In this document: piece by piece, positions 9,273 through 17,043 of the stretch
Layout: each line of letters begins with the position of its first letter
Numbering within the stretch: position 1 is the stretch's first letter
Origin: Bacteroidales bacterium
GTDB taxonomy: Bacteria; Bacteroidota; Bacteroidia; Bacteroidales; UBA932
Assembly: GCA_017443025.1 (NCBI GenBank)
Contig: JAFSPG010000015.1
Location: 1-64,000 of the forward strand
Direction: 5' to 3'
Length of the DNA: 64,000 nucleotides
Translations under genes and position numbers: made by a program
Notes under the pieces: model-generated
What the model was told of the DNA's origin: nothing
Database searches by the model: none
The model's input: the letters and a program-made list of their open reading frames with translations, nothing else

Positions 9273-10651
9273 AACGCCTCCTGTCCGTCATACTGACCGC
9301 TACCGTATTGTTAATCGGCATTGATTGTCATGCATCTGTTTCTTCGGCTGGAGAATCCGGGGATGGCTACTCCGGTCAGCCGGTCCTCCCCACTGAAGCG
9401 GGTCCCCTCCCTTTTCGGGAGCCAATGCCGGCTCGACCGGACAGCCATCCCCGGATGCAGGTCAAGCCGGGTATCGAGGTGCTTCGCGACGGAGGCTTTG
9501 CACAGCTGAAAGGCAAACGCGTCGGCCTCGTTACCAATCCAAGCGGCGTCGACCGCCATCTTAAATCCACCATCGACATCCTTTTTGAGGCCCCTGAGGT
9601 GCAGCTCGTGGCGCTCTTCGGCCCTGAGCACGGCGTCCGCGGCGACGCCTATGCCGGAGCCAAGGTCGAGGACGCGAAAGATGCCGCCACCGGCCTTCCG
9701 GTATATTCCCTCTACGGAAAAACCCGTGAGCCCTCCGACGAAATGCTTCGCGGCCTTGACGCTGTGGTATACGACATACAGGATATCGGTGTGCGCTCCT
9801 ATACCTTTATCAGCACGCTCGGCCTCATGATGCGTGCCTGCGCCCGCCTCGGAATCGAGGTGGTGGTGCTCGACCGCCCCAATCCCCTCGGAGGCCTCAA
9901 GGTTGAAGGCGCGTTAGTGGCGGATGGATGGCACTCATTCGTGAGCTATTACTCCATACCTTATATCTATGGTCTTACTGTAGGGGAGCTCGCGAATCTT
10001 GTCAATGAAGAGGGGCTGAATCTTGGCGTGAAAGGCTCCGAGAAGCACCTCAAGTGCAAGCTGACCGTAGTGCCGATGGAAGGCTGGCACCGCTGGATGC
10101 TGTACTCCGACACGAAACTGCCCTGGATTCTGCCCTCGCCGAACATCCCGTCGCCCAGGGCGGCTATGGCCAACCCGGCCTCCGGCATCTGCGGCGAGTT
10201 CGGTTCGGCGGGCTACCTCAATATCGGCGTGGGTTACACCCTGCCTTTTGAACTTTTCGCCGCCGAATGGATTGACGCAGCCCTCCTGAAAGAGCGCCTC
10301 GACAGCTACAATATTCCCGGAACTGATTTCCGCACCATCCACTTCAAGCCCACGTCCGGGCCCCTGCAGGGTAAACTCCTGCACGGAGTGCAGTTCTTCT
10401 TCTCGGATTACGAGGCCGCGACCATAACCCTTACTCAGTTCTACGTTATTCAGGCTATAAAGGAATTGTACGGGAAGAACCCTTACGACCTCGTCCAGGG
10501 CCGTACACGAATGCTGGACCTGGTCTGTGGCTCAGATTATGTGCGCGAGAAATTCGGCGCCACTCTCCGCGTAGCCGACATCGCTCCCTACTGGAACTCA
10601 GCCGCCGAGGCCTTCAAAGCGCTCTCTTCCAAGTACTATCTCTACCACTAA
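9269..10651 (+). CDS. namZ: Exo-beta-N-acetylmuramidase NamZ-like (DUF1343, GH171)
   Basis: Exported enzyme of the DUF1343/YbbC family (460 residues). Characterised members release non-reducing-end MurNAc from peptidoglycan fragments. Signal peptide at residues 1-23; the conserved core begins near 68 and contains GLVTNPSG, FGPEHGVRG, YDIQDIGVRSYTF, DRPNPLGG and LPWILPSPNIPSP. Residues about 30-62 are an unusual Gly/Pro/Arg-rich segment whose DNA forms a long inverted repeat (see the repeat feature), so this part looks inserted between signal peptide and enzyme. It is the last gene of the NUDIX / HIT-SpoIID / permease / NamZ operon, and a double-hairpin repeat begins directly after its stop codon. 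The operon resembles MurNAc-salvage loci of Bacteroidota such as Tannerella. Confidence 0.88.
   Translation: MKRLLSVILTATVLLIGIDCHASVSSAGESGDGYSGQPVLPTEAGPLPFREPMPARPDSHPRMQVKPGIEVLRDGGFAQLKGKRVGLVTNPSGVDRHLKSTIDILFEAPEVQLVALFGPEHGVRGDAYAGAKVEDAKDAATGLPVYSLYGKTREPSDEMLRGLDAVVYDIQDIGVRSYTFISTLGLMMRACARLGIEVVVLDRPNPLGGLKVEGALVADGWHSFVSYYSIPYIYGLTVGELANLVNEEGLNLGVKGSEKHLKCKLTVVPMEGWHRWMLYSDTKLPWILPSPNIPSPRAAMANPASGICGEFGSAGYLNIGVGYTLPFELFAAEWIDAALLKERLDSYNIPGTDFRTIHFKPTSGPLQGKLLHGVQFFFSDYEAATITLTQFYVIQAIKELYGKNPYDLVQGRTRMLDLVCGSDYVREKFGATLRVADIAPYWNSAAEAFKALSSKYYLYH
9356..9455. repeat. Palindromic element inside the namZ coding region
   Basis: A 100-base inverted repeat. The arm at 9356-9383 pairs with 9428-9455: 13 bases pair perfectly (TCCGGGGATGGCT with AGCCATCCCCGGA), followed by CCGGT/ACCGG and AGCCGG/CCGGCT blocks separated by short mismatches. 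The 44-base loop holds a smaller GC-rich stretch. The reading frame stays open through the element. Confidence 0.75.
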
Positions 10652-10740
10652 CCGGCGCAGACGTCCCAAAAACTGGGACGTCTGCACCAAATTCGGCCTA
10701 AAACAGCGCAGTCGTCCCAAAAACTGGGACGACTGCACCG
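10652..10740 (+). repeat. Double-hairpin repeat family I, copy A
   Basis: Begins at the base after the namZ stop. Hairpin H1 (GCAGACGTCCCA, AAAAC loop, TGGGACGTCTGC) is followed by an 18-base linker with GGCCTAAAACA, then hairpin H2 (GCAGTCGTCCCA, AAAAC loop, TGGGACGACTGC). It lies between the convergent namZ and ferredoxin genes and could serve both as a 3'-end structure, although no U-tract follows either stem. Confidence 0.9.
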
Positions 10741-10761
10741 ATACGTCGATAGTGCGAACTA

Positions 10762-10935
10762 TTACTCGCCGGGCTCGATTGCACCGCTGGGGCATACGCC
10801 TGCGCAGGTGCCGCAGTCAAGGCAGAGGTTAGGGTCGATGCTGTAAACATCGCCGGCATTGATGGCGCCGACGGGGCACTCGCCCTGGCAAGTTCCGCAA
10901 GCTACGCAAAGGTCGGGGTTGATTTTGTAAGCCAT
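10762..10935 (-). CDS. Small 2[4Fe-4S] ferredoxin
   Basis: A 57-residue clostridial-type ferredoxin with two CxxCxxCxxxCP cluster motifs: CVACGTCQGECP at residues 10-21 and CLDCGTCAGVCP at 38-49. The two halves are related by internal duplication, as is usual for the family. It is a low-potential cytoplasmic electron carrier and the natural partner of the pyruvate:ferredoxin oxidoreductase encoded at 26175-29705. It is transcribed alone from its own promoter, divergent from the DUF1573 gene, with interleaved -33 boxes. The start ATG is unambiguous. Confidence 0.95.
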   Translation of the reverse strand: MAYKINPDLCVACGTCQGECPVGAINAGDVYSIDPNLCLDCGTCAGVCPSGAIEPGE

Positions 10936-10979
10936 AATATTAGTTGAATTAAATAATGATATTCCCTTTTAAGGCTTTG

Positions 10980-11011
10980 CAAAAATATGGTATTTAATTT
11001 GAATAATCAAG
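10980..11011 (-). promoter_or_regulatory. Ferredoxin promoter
   Basis: Reading the minus strand: CTTG (11011-11008), a 20-base spacer and TATTTTTG (10987-10980), matching TAnnTTTG. The leader to the ATG at 10935 is about 38 bases. It overlaps the divergent DUF1573 promoter. Confidence 0.65.
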
Positions 11012-11028
11012 AATAATCGGTAACTTTA
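10998..11028 (+). promoter_or_regulatory. Promoter of the DUF1573-rhamnosidase gene run
   Basis: TTTG at 10998-11001, a 19-base spacer and TAACTTTA at 11021-11028 (one mismatch from TAnnTTTG), 23 bases before the ATG. It is interleaved with the ferredoxin promoter, so the two may compete. Confidence 0.6.
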
Positions 11029-11051
11029 TTGACCGAAAGAAGACAGAAAGA

Positions 11052-12197
11052 ATGACTGTTTACGCTAAACTCCTGACAGCCTTGATTTCGGGGCTGTTCT
11101 TTTGGACTCAGGTACAGGCCCGGGCTCAGGTTCGCACTGACGGGGGTGTGACTATCGTGGACGGAGTAGTGGAGTTCGACAAAACAATTCACGATTTCGG
11201 CGACTTTCTTCTCAGCAGCGGTCCTAAGGAGTGCTCCTTCAATGTAAAGAATGTGTCGCAGCGAGCAATGGCAATTCTTACCGTGACCTCATCCTGCGGA
11301 TGCACGAATGTCACCTGGACCAAAGCTCCGGTCAAGCCCGGGGAGTCGGGGACCATCAATGCCACATACTCCAATGACCAAGGTGCGTTTCCCTTCGAAA
11401 AAACGCTTACCGTTTATGTGTCCAGCCTGTCAAAGCCGGTAATTCTGCGGCTTCGCGGCAATGTGCTCGAAAAGAAAAAGCCGCTTGCGGAACTTTATCC
11501 TTTGCACCTTGGCCCGCTGGCCCTGAAGGATTCCGTTTTTAAGGCCGGAAACCTCAGTCAGGGCGGGCAGAAGAGCGATTTTGCCAAGGTCGGCAATATA
11601 GGGCGCAGCAAAATTCTCGTTGAATTCGTGAATGTATCAGACGGCCTTGAAGTCAGGCTAGAACCCTCTGTAATCGCGCCCGACGAATCGGCTCGCCTGG
11701 TCTACACGGTTACTGCATCCCGGGAGCGCTGGGGGAAGAATTGGTACTTCGCCACCCCTGTTGTAAACGGTAAGAAGCAGAGTCCAATAAAGATTTGGGC
11801 CTTTACCAAGGAAGATTTCTCCGGATGGAGCAAGGAGCAGAAGGATAATGGTTCGCAGCCTATGTTCGAGAGCAGTACCTATGAATTCGGACTTGTTGAG
11901 TGCGGAACCGTCGTTGAGGCTGTTTTCAACCTGACCAACAAGGGTAAGGGCGAATTGGTAGTTTATAAGATTGACTGCGACACCCCGGGAATCATCTCTA
12001 CCATTATGAAAGGCTGCGCCAAGGCCAGTCCGGAGTCAACATACCCTGTGGTTCCGGCCGGCGGCAAAGCCGAGCTTAGAGTCAAACTGGATACATCATC
12101 CCTGCCAAATGGCGAACTTGACGCAATTATTACGCTGACTACCAACGCTCCGCTGCGGCCAATAGTCAATCTTTTCCTCGCCGGAGGCATCAAGTAG
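11052..12197 (+). CDS. Exported DUF1573-domain protein
   Basis: A 381-residue secreted or periplasmic protein with N-terminal signal peptide (residues 1-24) and two immunoglobulin-like DUF1573 modules. The first (about 45-145) has the hallmark TIHDFGDF and SSCGCTNV; the second (about 270-375) has TYEFGLVECGTV and VYKIDCDTPG. DUF1573 proteins are very common in Bacteroidota and mostly of unknown function; Cys-Gly-Cys next to the beta strand is typical. It is followed after 14 bases by the GH78 rhamnosidase and probably leads that operon. Confidence 0.85.
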   Translation: MTVYAKLLTALISGLFFWTQVQARAQVRTDGGVTIVDGVVEFDKTIHDFGDFLLSSGPKECSFNVKNVSQRAMAILTVTSSCGCTNVTWTKAPVKPGESGTINATYSNDQGAFPFEKTLTVYVSSLSKPVILRLRGNVLEKKKPLAELYPLHLGPLALKDSVFKAGNLSQGGQKSDFAKVGNIGRSKILVEFVNVSDGLEVRLEPSVIAPDESARLVYTVTASRERWGKNWYFATPVVNGKKQSPIKIWAFTKEDFSGWSKEQKDNGSQPMFESSTYEFGLVECGTVVEAVFNLTNKGKGELVVYKIDCDTPGIISTIMKGCAKASPESTYPVVPAGGKAELRVKLDTSSLPNGELDAIITLTTNAPLRPIVNLFLAGGIK

Positions 12198-12211
12198 AAA
12201 CCCACATATTT

Positions 12212-14896
12212 ATGCTGAGATACCTAACCTTAACCGCAATTATCTTTGCCCTCGCCGGATGCTCGGGAAGCAATATTCAGCCTGCGCATCTCCGCGCGGA
12301 TTACCTAATAAATCCGGTCGTCGTTGAAGCCGGTGGCCTGAATCCCGGAGAGAGCCATGAACCAAGATTGTCCTGGATCAACGAACCGAACTGCCGAAAC
12401 TGGAATGAAGAGCGCCAGACTGCCTGGCAGGTACTCGTGGCAACATCTCCCGAAAAACTGACCGAAGAACTTGCGGATGTCTGGAATTCCGGAAAGCAGG
12501 ACAGCCCGGAGTCTCACCTTGTGCAGTACGAAGGCCCTGCTCCGGAGCCTATGACCACATATTATTGGAAGGTTCGCACCTGGGATGCAGCAGGTTCCCC
12601 GTCAAAGTGGAGCGAGATTGCAAGCTGGGGCACAGGCCCGTCTCGCGTAGACGGTGCCCCCGGATGCTGGGAGGCTAGATGGATAGGCGCGCCCTGGCAG
12701 GAAGACAAGCGCGGTAACTGGTATAAGCATTATCCTATGTTCCGCAAGGAATTCACCATCGGCCCCGGGCTCAAGGAGGCAAAGGCATATATCAGCGGCC
12801 TCGGATGGTTCAAGATGAGCCTTAACGGCGCAAAGGTCGGCGACGATTTCTTCGGCCCCGGCTTTACAGATTATACTTTAAGGCCCTTCCTTTGGGAGAA
12901 TCCACGCATTCCGCTCGATCCTGCCGTCACGGCCTACCGTACGCTCTATAACGGATACGATATCACAGCCAATCTTAAGGAAGGATCCAATGCGGTATCA
13001 GTTGTCCTCGGCAACGGTTACTTCCACACTGCCCCTACCGAGCATAAGCGTCAGGGTGAGGATTACGGAACGCCCCGGCTTATATGCCATATCGAGCTAA
13101 TTTACGAAGATGGACATCGAGAGAGCGTTGTCTCGGACGAGAGTTGGAAGGCCGCCCCGTCGCCTTATGTTTTCGGCGACCTCTGGGAGGGTGAAATTTA
13201 TGACGCCCGCGAGGAAGTCGCCGGATGGCAGTATCCGGGACTGGATGACAGCAGCTTTGACAATGCGGTGCTTAGAAAGGCTCCTGACGGCCCCTTGACA
13301 GCCAATCCGGGCCCCGCCGACAAAGTCACTCTCGAGCTAGAGCCCATTTCCTTTGAAAAGCAGGAAGACGGTTCTTTCAAAGTGGATTTCGGCAAGGTCA
13401 TATCAGGGCGAATCCTTTTTAAAGATATCCAAGGTCAGAGGGGCGATACGCTCAGCGTCAATTATCAGGGAGAATATCCCAGCCCCGAATGCAAATATAT
13501 TTTCTCAGGCAGCGAGCCCGTTACCTGGGGCACGGACTTTACCTGGTATGTATTCCGCGAGGCCATTATTTTAGGAATTGATAATCTGAACTCCGGTCAG
13601 CTGATTGCCCAGGCCATAAACGCCGATGTCCCGGTGAATTCTGAATTCTCCTGTTCCGAGGAGATGTTCGGACAGATTCTGGAGATTTTCCGTCGTGCCC
13701 AGATGGACAATATGCACAGCGGCATCGCCACCGACTGCCCGCACCGCGAGCGGCTTCCTTATACCGGCGACGGCCAGATAGCAATGAATGCCGTTATGGC
13801 CAGCTTTGCTGCAGATGCCTTTTACGCCAAGTGGATTGGGGATATCCTCGGCAGCCAGAATCCCACCACAGGTCACGTCCCTAACGGGGCGCCGTGGGAG
13901 CCGATGTGTGGCGGCGGCATTCCCTGGGGGGCGGCAGTGTGCGTGATGCCCTGGGAGTTCTATCGCCAGTACGGAGACTATAAGCTTCTTGAGACCAGCT
14001 ATGAAGGAATGAAGAGCTACGTCAGATATCTTGGTTCGTGGGAGAGGCCCGACGGCACCGTTTTCGTGCAGAAAACCGGCCCCGACGGCAAGCCTTTCTA
14101 TTGGTATAATCTCGGCGAATGGGCCCCTGCCTACGGCCTCCCGGAGAATTCTCTGGTACATACTTTCTACTACTGGCTTTGTACTCACAATGTTGCTGAT
14201 GCCGCCAGAATCCTGGGTAAATCTGAAGAAGCACAGTATTATTCAAAACTTGAAGAGAAGATTCGCACGGGTTTCAATTCCCGCTTCTATAATCGCGAGG
14301 CCAAGTCTTTCGGCGACTTCGGAAGCAATGTCTTTGCCCTTTATCTTGGCGTCTCGCCTGAAAATGAGGCTGATGTCTGTGCATCACTCCGCGAGGAGCT
14401 TGAGGTTAAGTATAAAGGGCATCTTAATACCGGTTTTATAGCTCTCCGTTTCCTCTTCGAAACTCTTTCACAGCACGGAATGGGTGACCTGGCTTTCAAG
14501 ATAATGTCGCAGAAGGATTTCCCGAGCTTCGGATGGTGGCTTGAACAGGGAGCAACTACCAGCTGGGAGTACTGGGACGGTACGCAGTCGCGTTGCCACC
14601 CGATGTTCGGCGGCGGGCTCACGTGGCTCTCAGGAACTCTTGCCGGAGTCTGCACCGACCCTGAAGAACCCGGATTCAGGCACGTGATAATCAAGCCTTT
14701 ACTCCCTCCTCAGCTTGACTGTGCGAGCTACAGCACGATGTCTCCTTACGGGAAGGTCTCGTCACAGGTATCCCGAAAAGATGGTAAGCTTACGGTCAAG
14801 GCGGAGATTCCTGTGGGATGCCACGGCACCGTGATTCTTCCCGACGGCTCGGCCTGTGAGATATCTTCAGGAAAATATACTGTGTCGGAAAAATAG
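12212..14896 (+). CDS. GH78 alpha-L-rhamnosidase, lipoprotein
   Basis: An 894-residue exported glycoside hydrolase that removes terminal alpha-L-rhamnose from pectic side chains or plant glycosides. The signal peptide ends in lipobox ALAGC. N-terminal beta-sandwich domains run to about residue 440 (including the LNGAKVGDDFFGPGFTDY carbohydrate-binding type segment). An (alpha/alpha)6 barrel follows with DCPHRER near 508, TGDGQ near 516, and GATTSWEYWDG near 779, all characteristic of GH78. A C-terminal beta domain closes the protein. The position 14 bases after the DUF1573 gene suggests co-transcription. Together with the GH28-esterase fusion it points to pectin/rhamnogalacturonan use. Confidence 0.92.
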   Translation: MLRYLTLTAIIFALAGCSGSNIQPAHLRADYLINPVVVEAGGLNPGESHEPRLSWINEPNCRNWNEERQTAWQVLVATSPEKLTEELADVWNSGKQDSPESHLVQYEGPAPEPMTTYYWKVRTWDAAGSPSKWSEIASWGTGPSRVDGAPGCWEARWIGAPWQEDKRGNWYKHYPMFRKEFTIGPGLKEAKAYISGLGWFKMSLNGAKVGDDFFGPGFTDYTLRPFLWENPRIPLDPAVTAYRTLYNGYDITANLKEGSNAVSVVLGNGYFHTAPTEHKRQGEDYGTPRLICHIELIYEDGHRESVVSDESWKAAPSPYVFGDLWEGEIYDAREEVAGWQYPGLDDSSFDNAVLRKAPDGPLTANPGPADKVTLELEPISFEKQEDGSFKVDFGKVISGRILFKDIQGQRGDTLSVNYQGEYPSPECKYIFSGSEPVTWGTDFTWYVFREAIILGIDNLNSGQLIAQAINADVPVNSEFSCSEEMFGQILEIFRRAQMDNMHSGIATDCPHRERLPYTGDGQIAMNAVMASFAADAFYAKWIGDILGSQNPTTGHVPNGAPWEPMCGGGIPWGAAVCVMPWEFYRQYGDYKLLETSYEGMKSYVRYLGSWERPDGTVFVQKTGPDGKPFYWYNLGEWAPAYGLPENSLVHTFYYWLCTHNVADAARILGKSEEAQYYSKLEEKIRTGFNSRFYNREAKSFGDFGSNVFALYLGVSPENEADVCASLREELEVKYKGHLNTGFIALRFLFETLSQHGMGDLAFKIMSQKDFPSFGWWLEQGATTSWEYWDGTQSRCHPMFGGGLTWLSGTLAGVCTDPEEPGFRHVIIKPLLPPQLDCASYSTMSPYGKVSSQVSRKDGKLTVKAEIPVGCHGTVILPDGSACEISSGKYTVSEK

Positions 14897-14919
14897 AAAT
14901 CAATTTAACTGTTCAAAAT

Positions 14920-15555
14920 ATGAAACGCATCATTTCAGTTTTCGCAGCAGCATCGCTTCTTGCAGGTGCTGCATCAGCTCAGTCACTCGGCAATCTCGTA
15001 AGCTCGCTTGCAGGCTCATCGAACGCCGCCAATACCATCTCCAATGTTATCTATGCCTTTACCGGCAACACCCAGGCCGTGTCCCTCCCGGGCACATGGA
15101 ACTATACCGGCCCGGCTATTTCCGTCGGCGGCGAGAATGCACTCGCCAATGTAACAGGAACAGTAGCTTCTTCTTCGGTTGAGTCAAAAGTCGGCGGATA
15201 TCTTGAGAAAGTCGGCATCCGCAGCGGCGCAGTTACCTTCGTCTTCAACGAAGACCTGTCCTTTACCTGCACTATCAAGAGTATTCCTCTTCAGGGCACC
15301 TGGCGCACCATCTCCGACGGAAACAAAGTTCAGCTTCAGTTCGGAAAGACCATGAAGTATCTATCCATGACAGGCACTCTTACCAGCACTGCAACCGGAT
15401 GCAAGATGCTCTTCGACGGCAAGAGGTTCCTCGACTTCGTGAAGAAAGCCATGACCTATGTCGGCAAGGCCGACGGCACCGCCAGCGCCATCACCTCCCT
15501 CTCCGGCAGCTACGACAAGCTCCAGATCGGCTTCAACCTCTCCCGCAAGAAATAA
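14920..15555 (+). CDS. Exported DUF4923-like protein
   Basis: A 211-residue protein with signal peptide (cleavage near ASAQ, residue 21) and a lipocalin-like mature domain: GTWNYTGPAI near 58, FVFNEDLSFTCTIKS near 107, GTWRTISDGNKVQL near 127, and a C-terminal SGSYDKLQIGFNLSR. This matches the DUF4923 family of Bacteroidales, whose function is unknown. It is 23 bases after the rhamnosidase and eight bases before the FISUMP lipoprotein. Confidence 0.75.
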   Translation: MKRIISVFAAASLLAGAASAQSLGNLVSSLAGSSNAANTISNVIYAFTGNTQAVSLPGTWNYTGPAISVGGENALANVTGTVASSSVESKVGGYLEKVGIRSGAVTFVFNEDLSFTCTIKSIPLQGTWRTISDGNKVQLQFGKTMKYLSMTGTLTSTATGCKMLFDGKRFLDFVKKAMTYVGKADGTASAITSLSGSYDKLQIGFNLSRKK

Positions 15556-15563
15556 GCAGGAAT

Positions 15564-16841
15564 ATGAAAAAACTTATTCTATTAATCGCAGTTGTCTTAT
15601 TGTATTCCTGCGACGACTACGGCCCGGACAATAAATATATCGGCCACATTCCCGGAATTCAAAATGCCGAAGGCGAGGCTTATGTAAAATGGAAAAGCCA
15701 CGCAAAAGAAGGTGCTTTTGACAACAAAAAATACAAAGAGCAGGTCAGTAAGGAAGAAGCAAAGCTTGAAGGAGTAAAGATGCCCTGCGTCTCAGGCCAT
15801 CCCGAAGTTTTTTCTGTAGTCGGAGATGTTGCAGAATTCAAAGATGGTTGGTATCATGTTCAGTTGATATTCAACAAGGCTATCAGTATTAAGAGCTCTT
15901 CAACGCTGAATGTTTGCTTCTTTAATATGGATGAGCAACAGATGTTGGGCGCGGAGACTCAGATGTACTCAATTGGCATAGGTATTAGTAATTATTGGAA
16001 AGGAGATTATACCAGATGGAGGTTTTCTTTAAATTCCATTAGGTACAATGATTATGTGGAGCTTCAGCAAAAGGCTAATATCGCTGTTCTTTATTTTGGC
16101 AAAGATAGCTTTTCTCCTAACCGCGTGAGGCGTTATGGCGAATCTTCATCTAATAAGAATATACAATCATATCAGTTTGATGAGGCTGTCCGGCAGAAAA
16201 TTGACAGTTTCAAAGCAGCAGTTACTCCTGTTGCAGATCCTCCCAAGAAGTCTGCGAATGTCGTAAACGGATACGAATTCGTTGATCTTGGACTTTCCGT
16301 AAAATGGGCAGTATGCAATGTCGGGGCAGAATTACCAGAAGAATACGGCGACACTTTCGCCTGGGGAGAAACCGAACCTAAAGATAAGACATATGAGGGC
16401 GTAATGTGGTCGGAAGAGAAATGCTGGGAGAATTACAAACTCGTCAGCCATATCCATAAGGAATTCCCCTACAAGATTCATTTCTCAAAGTATAATGAAT
16501 CAGACAGGAAAACTGTTCTTGAGCCTGATGATGACGCTGCTACGATTGCAATGGGCGCGCCTTGGAGAGTGCCTACCAGAGAAGAATGGCAGGAGCTACT
16601 TAACAAGTGTAGCCGTAAAGACAGCAGAGGAAGTGATATCTCTTTTGTCGCCCCCAATGGCAATTCCATTTCTTTCCCAATAATCGGATTCAGATGCAGC
16701 TACTTGACTTCATCACTTGAAGGCAGCTCTTATCCCGATGTCTTGAATGCCAACTATGCTGCCGTGAAGGACGATGGTATTAATATTTATTCTCAAAGTC
16801 GGTATAATCTCTGCCTTGTCAGGGCCGTTCTGGATAAATAA
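15564..16841 (+). CDS. FISUMP-type lipoprotein
   Basis: A 425-residue predicted lipoprotein. The ATG at 15564 gives a clean signal peptide with lipobox VLLYSC; longer in-frame extensions overlap the DUF4923 gene and are rejected. Residues about 20-230 are lysine- and glutamate-rich with no recognised domain. Residues about 235-425 match the major paralogous (FISUMP-like) domain: YEFVDLGLSVKWAVCNVGA, EEYGDTFAWGET, WRVPTREEWQELL and a terminal LCLVRAV. Function is unknown; such proteins are usually surface-exposed. The gene is noticeably more AT-rich than its upstream neighbours. A double-hairpin repeat follows its stop. Confidence 0.8.
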   Translation: MKKLILLIAVVLLYSCDDYGPDNKYIGHIPGIQNAEGEAYVKWKSHAKEGAFDNKKYKEQVSKEEAKLEGVKMPCVSGHPEVFSVVGDVAEFKDGWYHVQLIFNKAISIKSSSTLNVCFFNMDEQQMLGAETQMYSIGIGISNYWKGDYTRWRFSLNSIRYNDYVELQQKANIAVLYFGKDSFSPNRVRRYGESSSNKNIQSYQFDEAVRQKIDSFKAAVTPVADPPKKSANVVNGYEFVDLGLSVKWAVCNVGAELPEEYGDTFAWGETEPKDKTYEGVMWSEEKCWENYKLVSHIHKEFPYKIHFSKYNESDRKTVLEPDDDAATIAMGAPWRVPTREEWQELLNKCSRKDSRGSDISFVAPNGNSISFPIIGFRCSYLTSSLEGSSYPDVLNANYAAVKDDGINIYSQSRYNLCLVRAVLDK

Positions 16842-16881
16842 TCCTTCCAGCGAAGCAGATATCTCGTTCGCGAACTCTTAT

Positions 16882-16983
16882 CGGTGCAGTCGTCCTATTT
16901 TTTTGGACGACTGCACTGTTTTAGGCCGATTTCGGTGCGGACGTCCCAGTTTTTGGGACGTCTGCGCCGGTAGCCATGCCGGC
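16882..16983 (-). repeat. Double-hairpin repeat family I, copy B (reverse orientation)
   Basis: The same element as copy A on the other strand: H2 (GTCGTCC...GGACGAC) comes first on the plus strand and H1 (ACGTCCC...GGGACGT) second. H2 has a longer loop and a shortened stem. The 17-base flank CCGGTAGCCATGCCGGC at 16967-16983 recurs in copy C. It lies between convergent genes. Confidence 0.88.
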
Positions 16984-17011
16984 ATCAGTATTTGCAGTAG
17001 CACTAAAAGCA

Positions 17012-17043
17012 AAGAAGTCGTAGAGTTTTCTACGACTTCTTGT
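17012..17043 (-). terminator. Hairpin at the 3' end of the acyl-CoA synthetase gene
   Basis: A perfect stem AAGAAGTCGTAGA / TCTACGACTTCTT with a four-base loop overlaps the stop codon at 17030-17032. On the minus strand it is followed by a modestly T-rich tract, consistent with intrinsic termination of that operon. Confidence 0.7.

Noticed and set aside
16842-16881. Possible degenerate copy of the dispersed repeat (GCGAAGCAGATATCTCG)
   Set aside because: Similarity to the copies at 42286 and 60072 is short and gapped; not distinguishable from chance.
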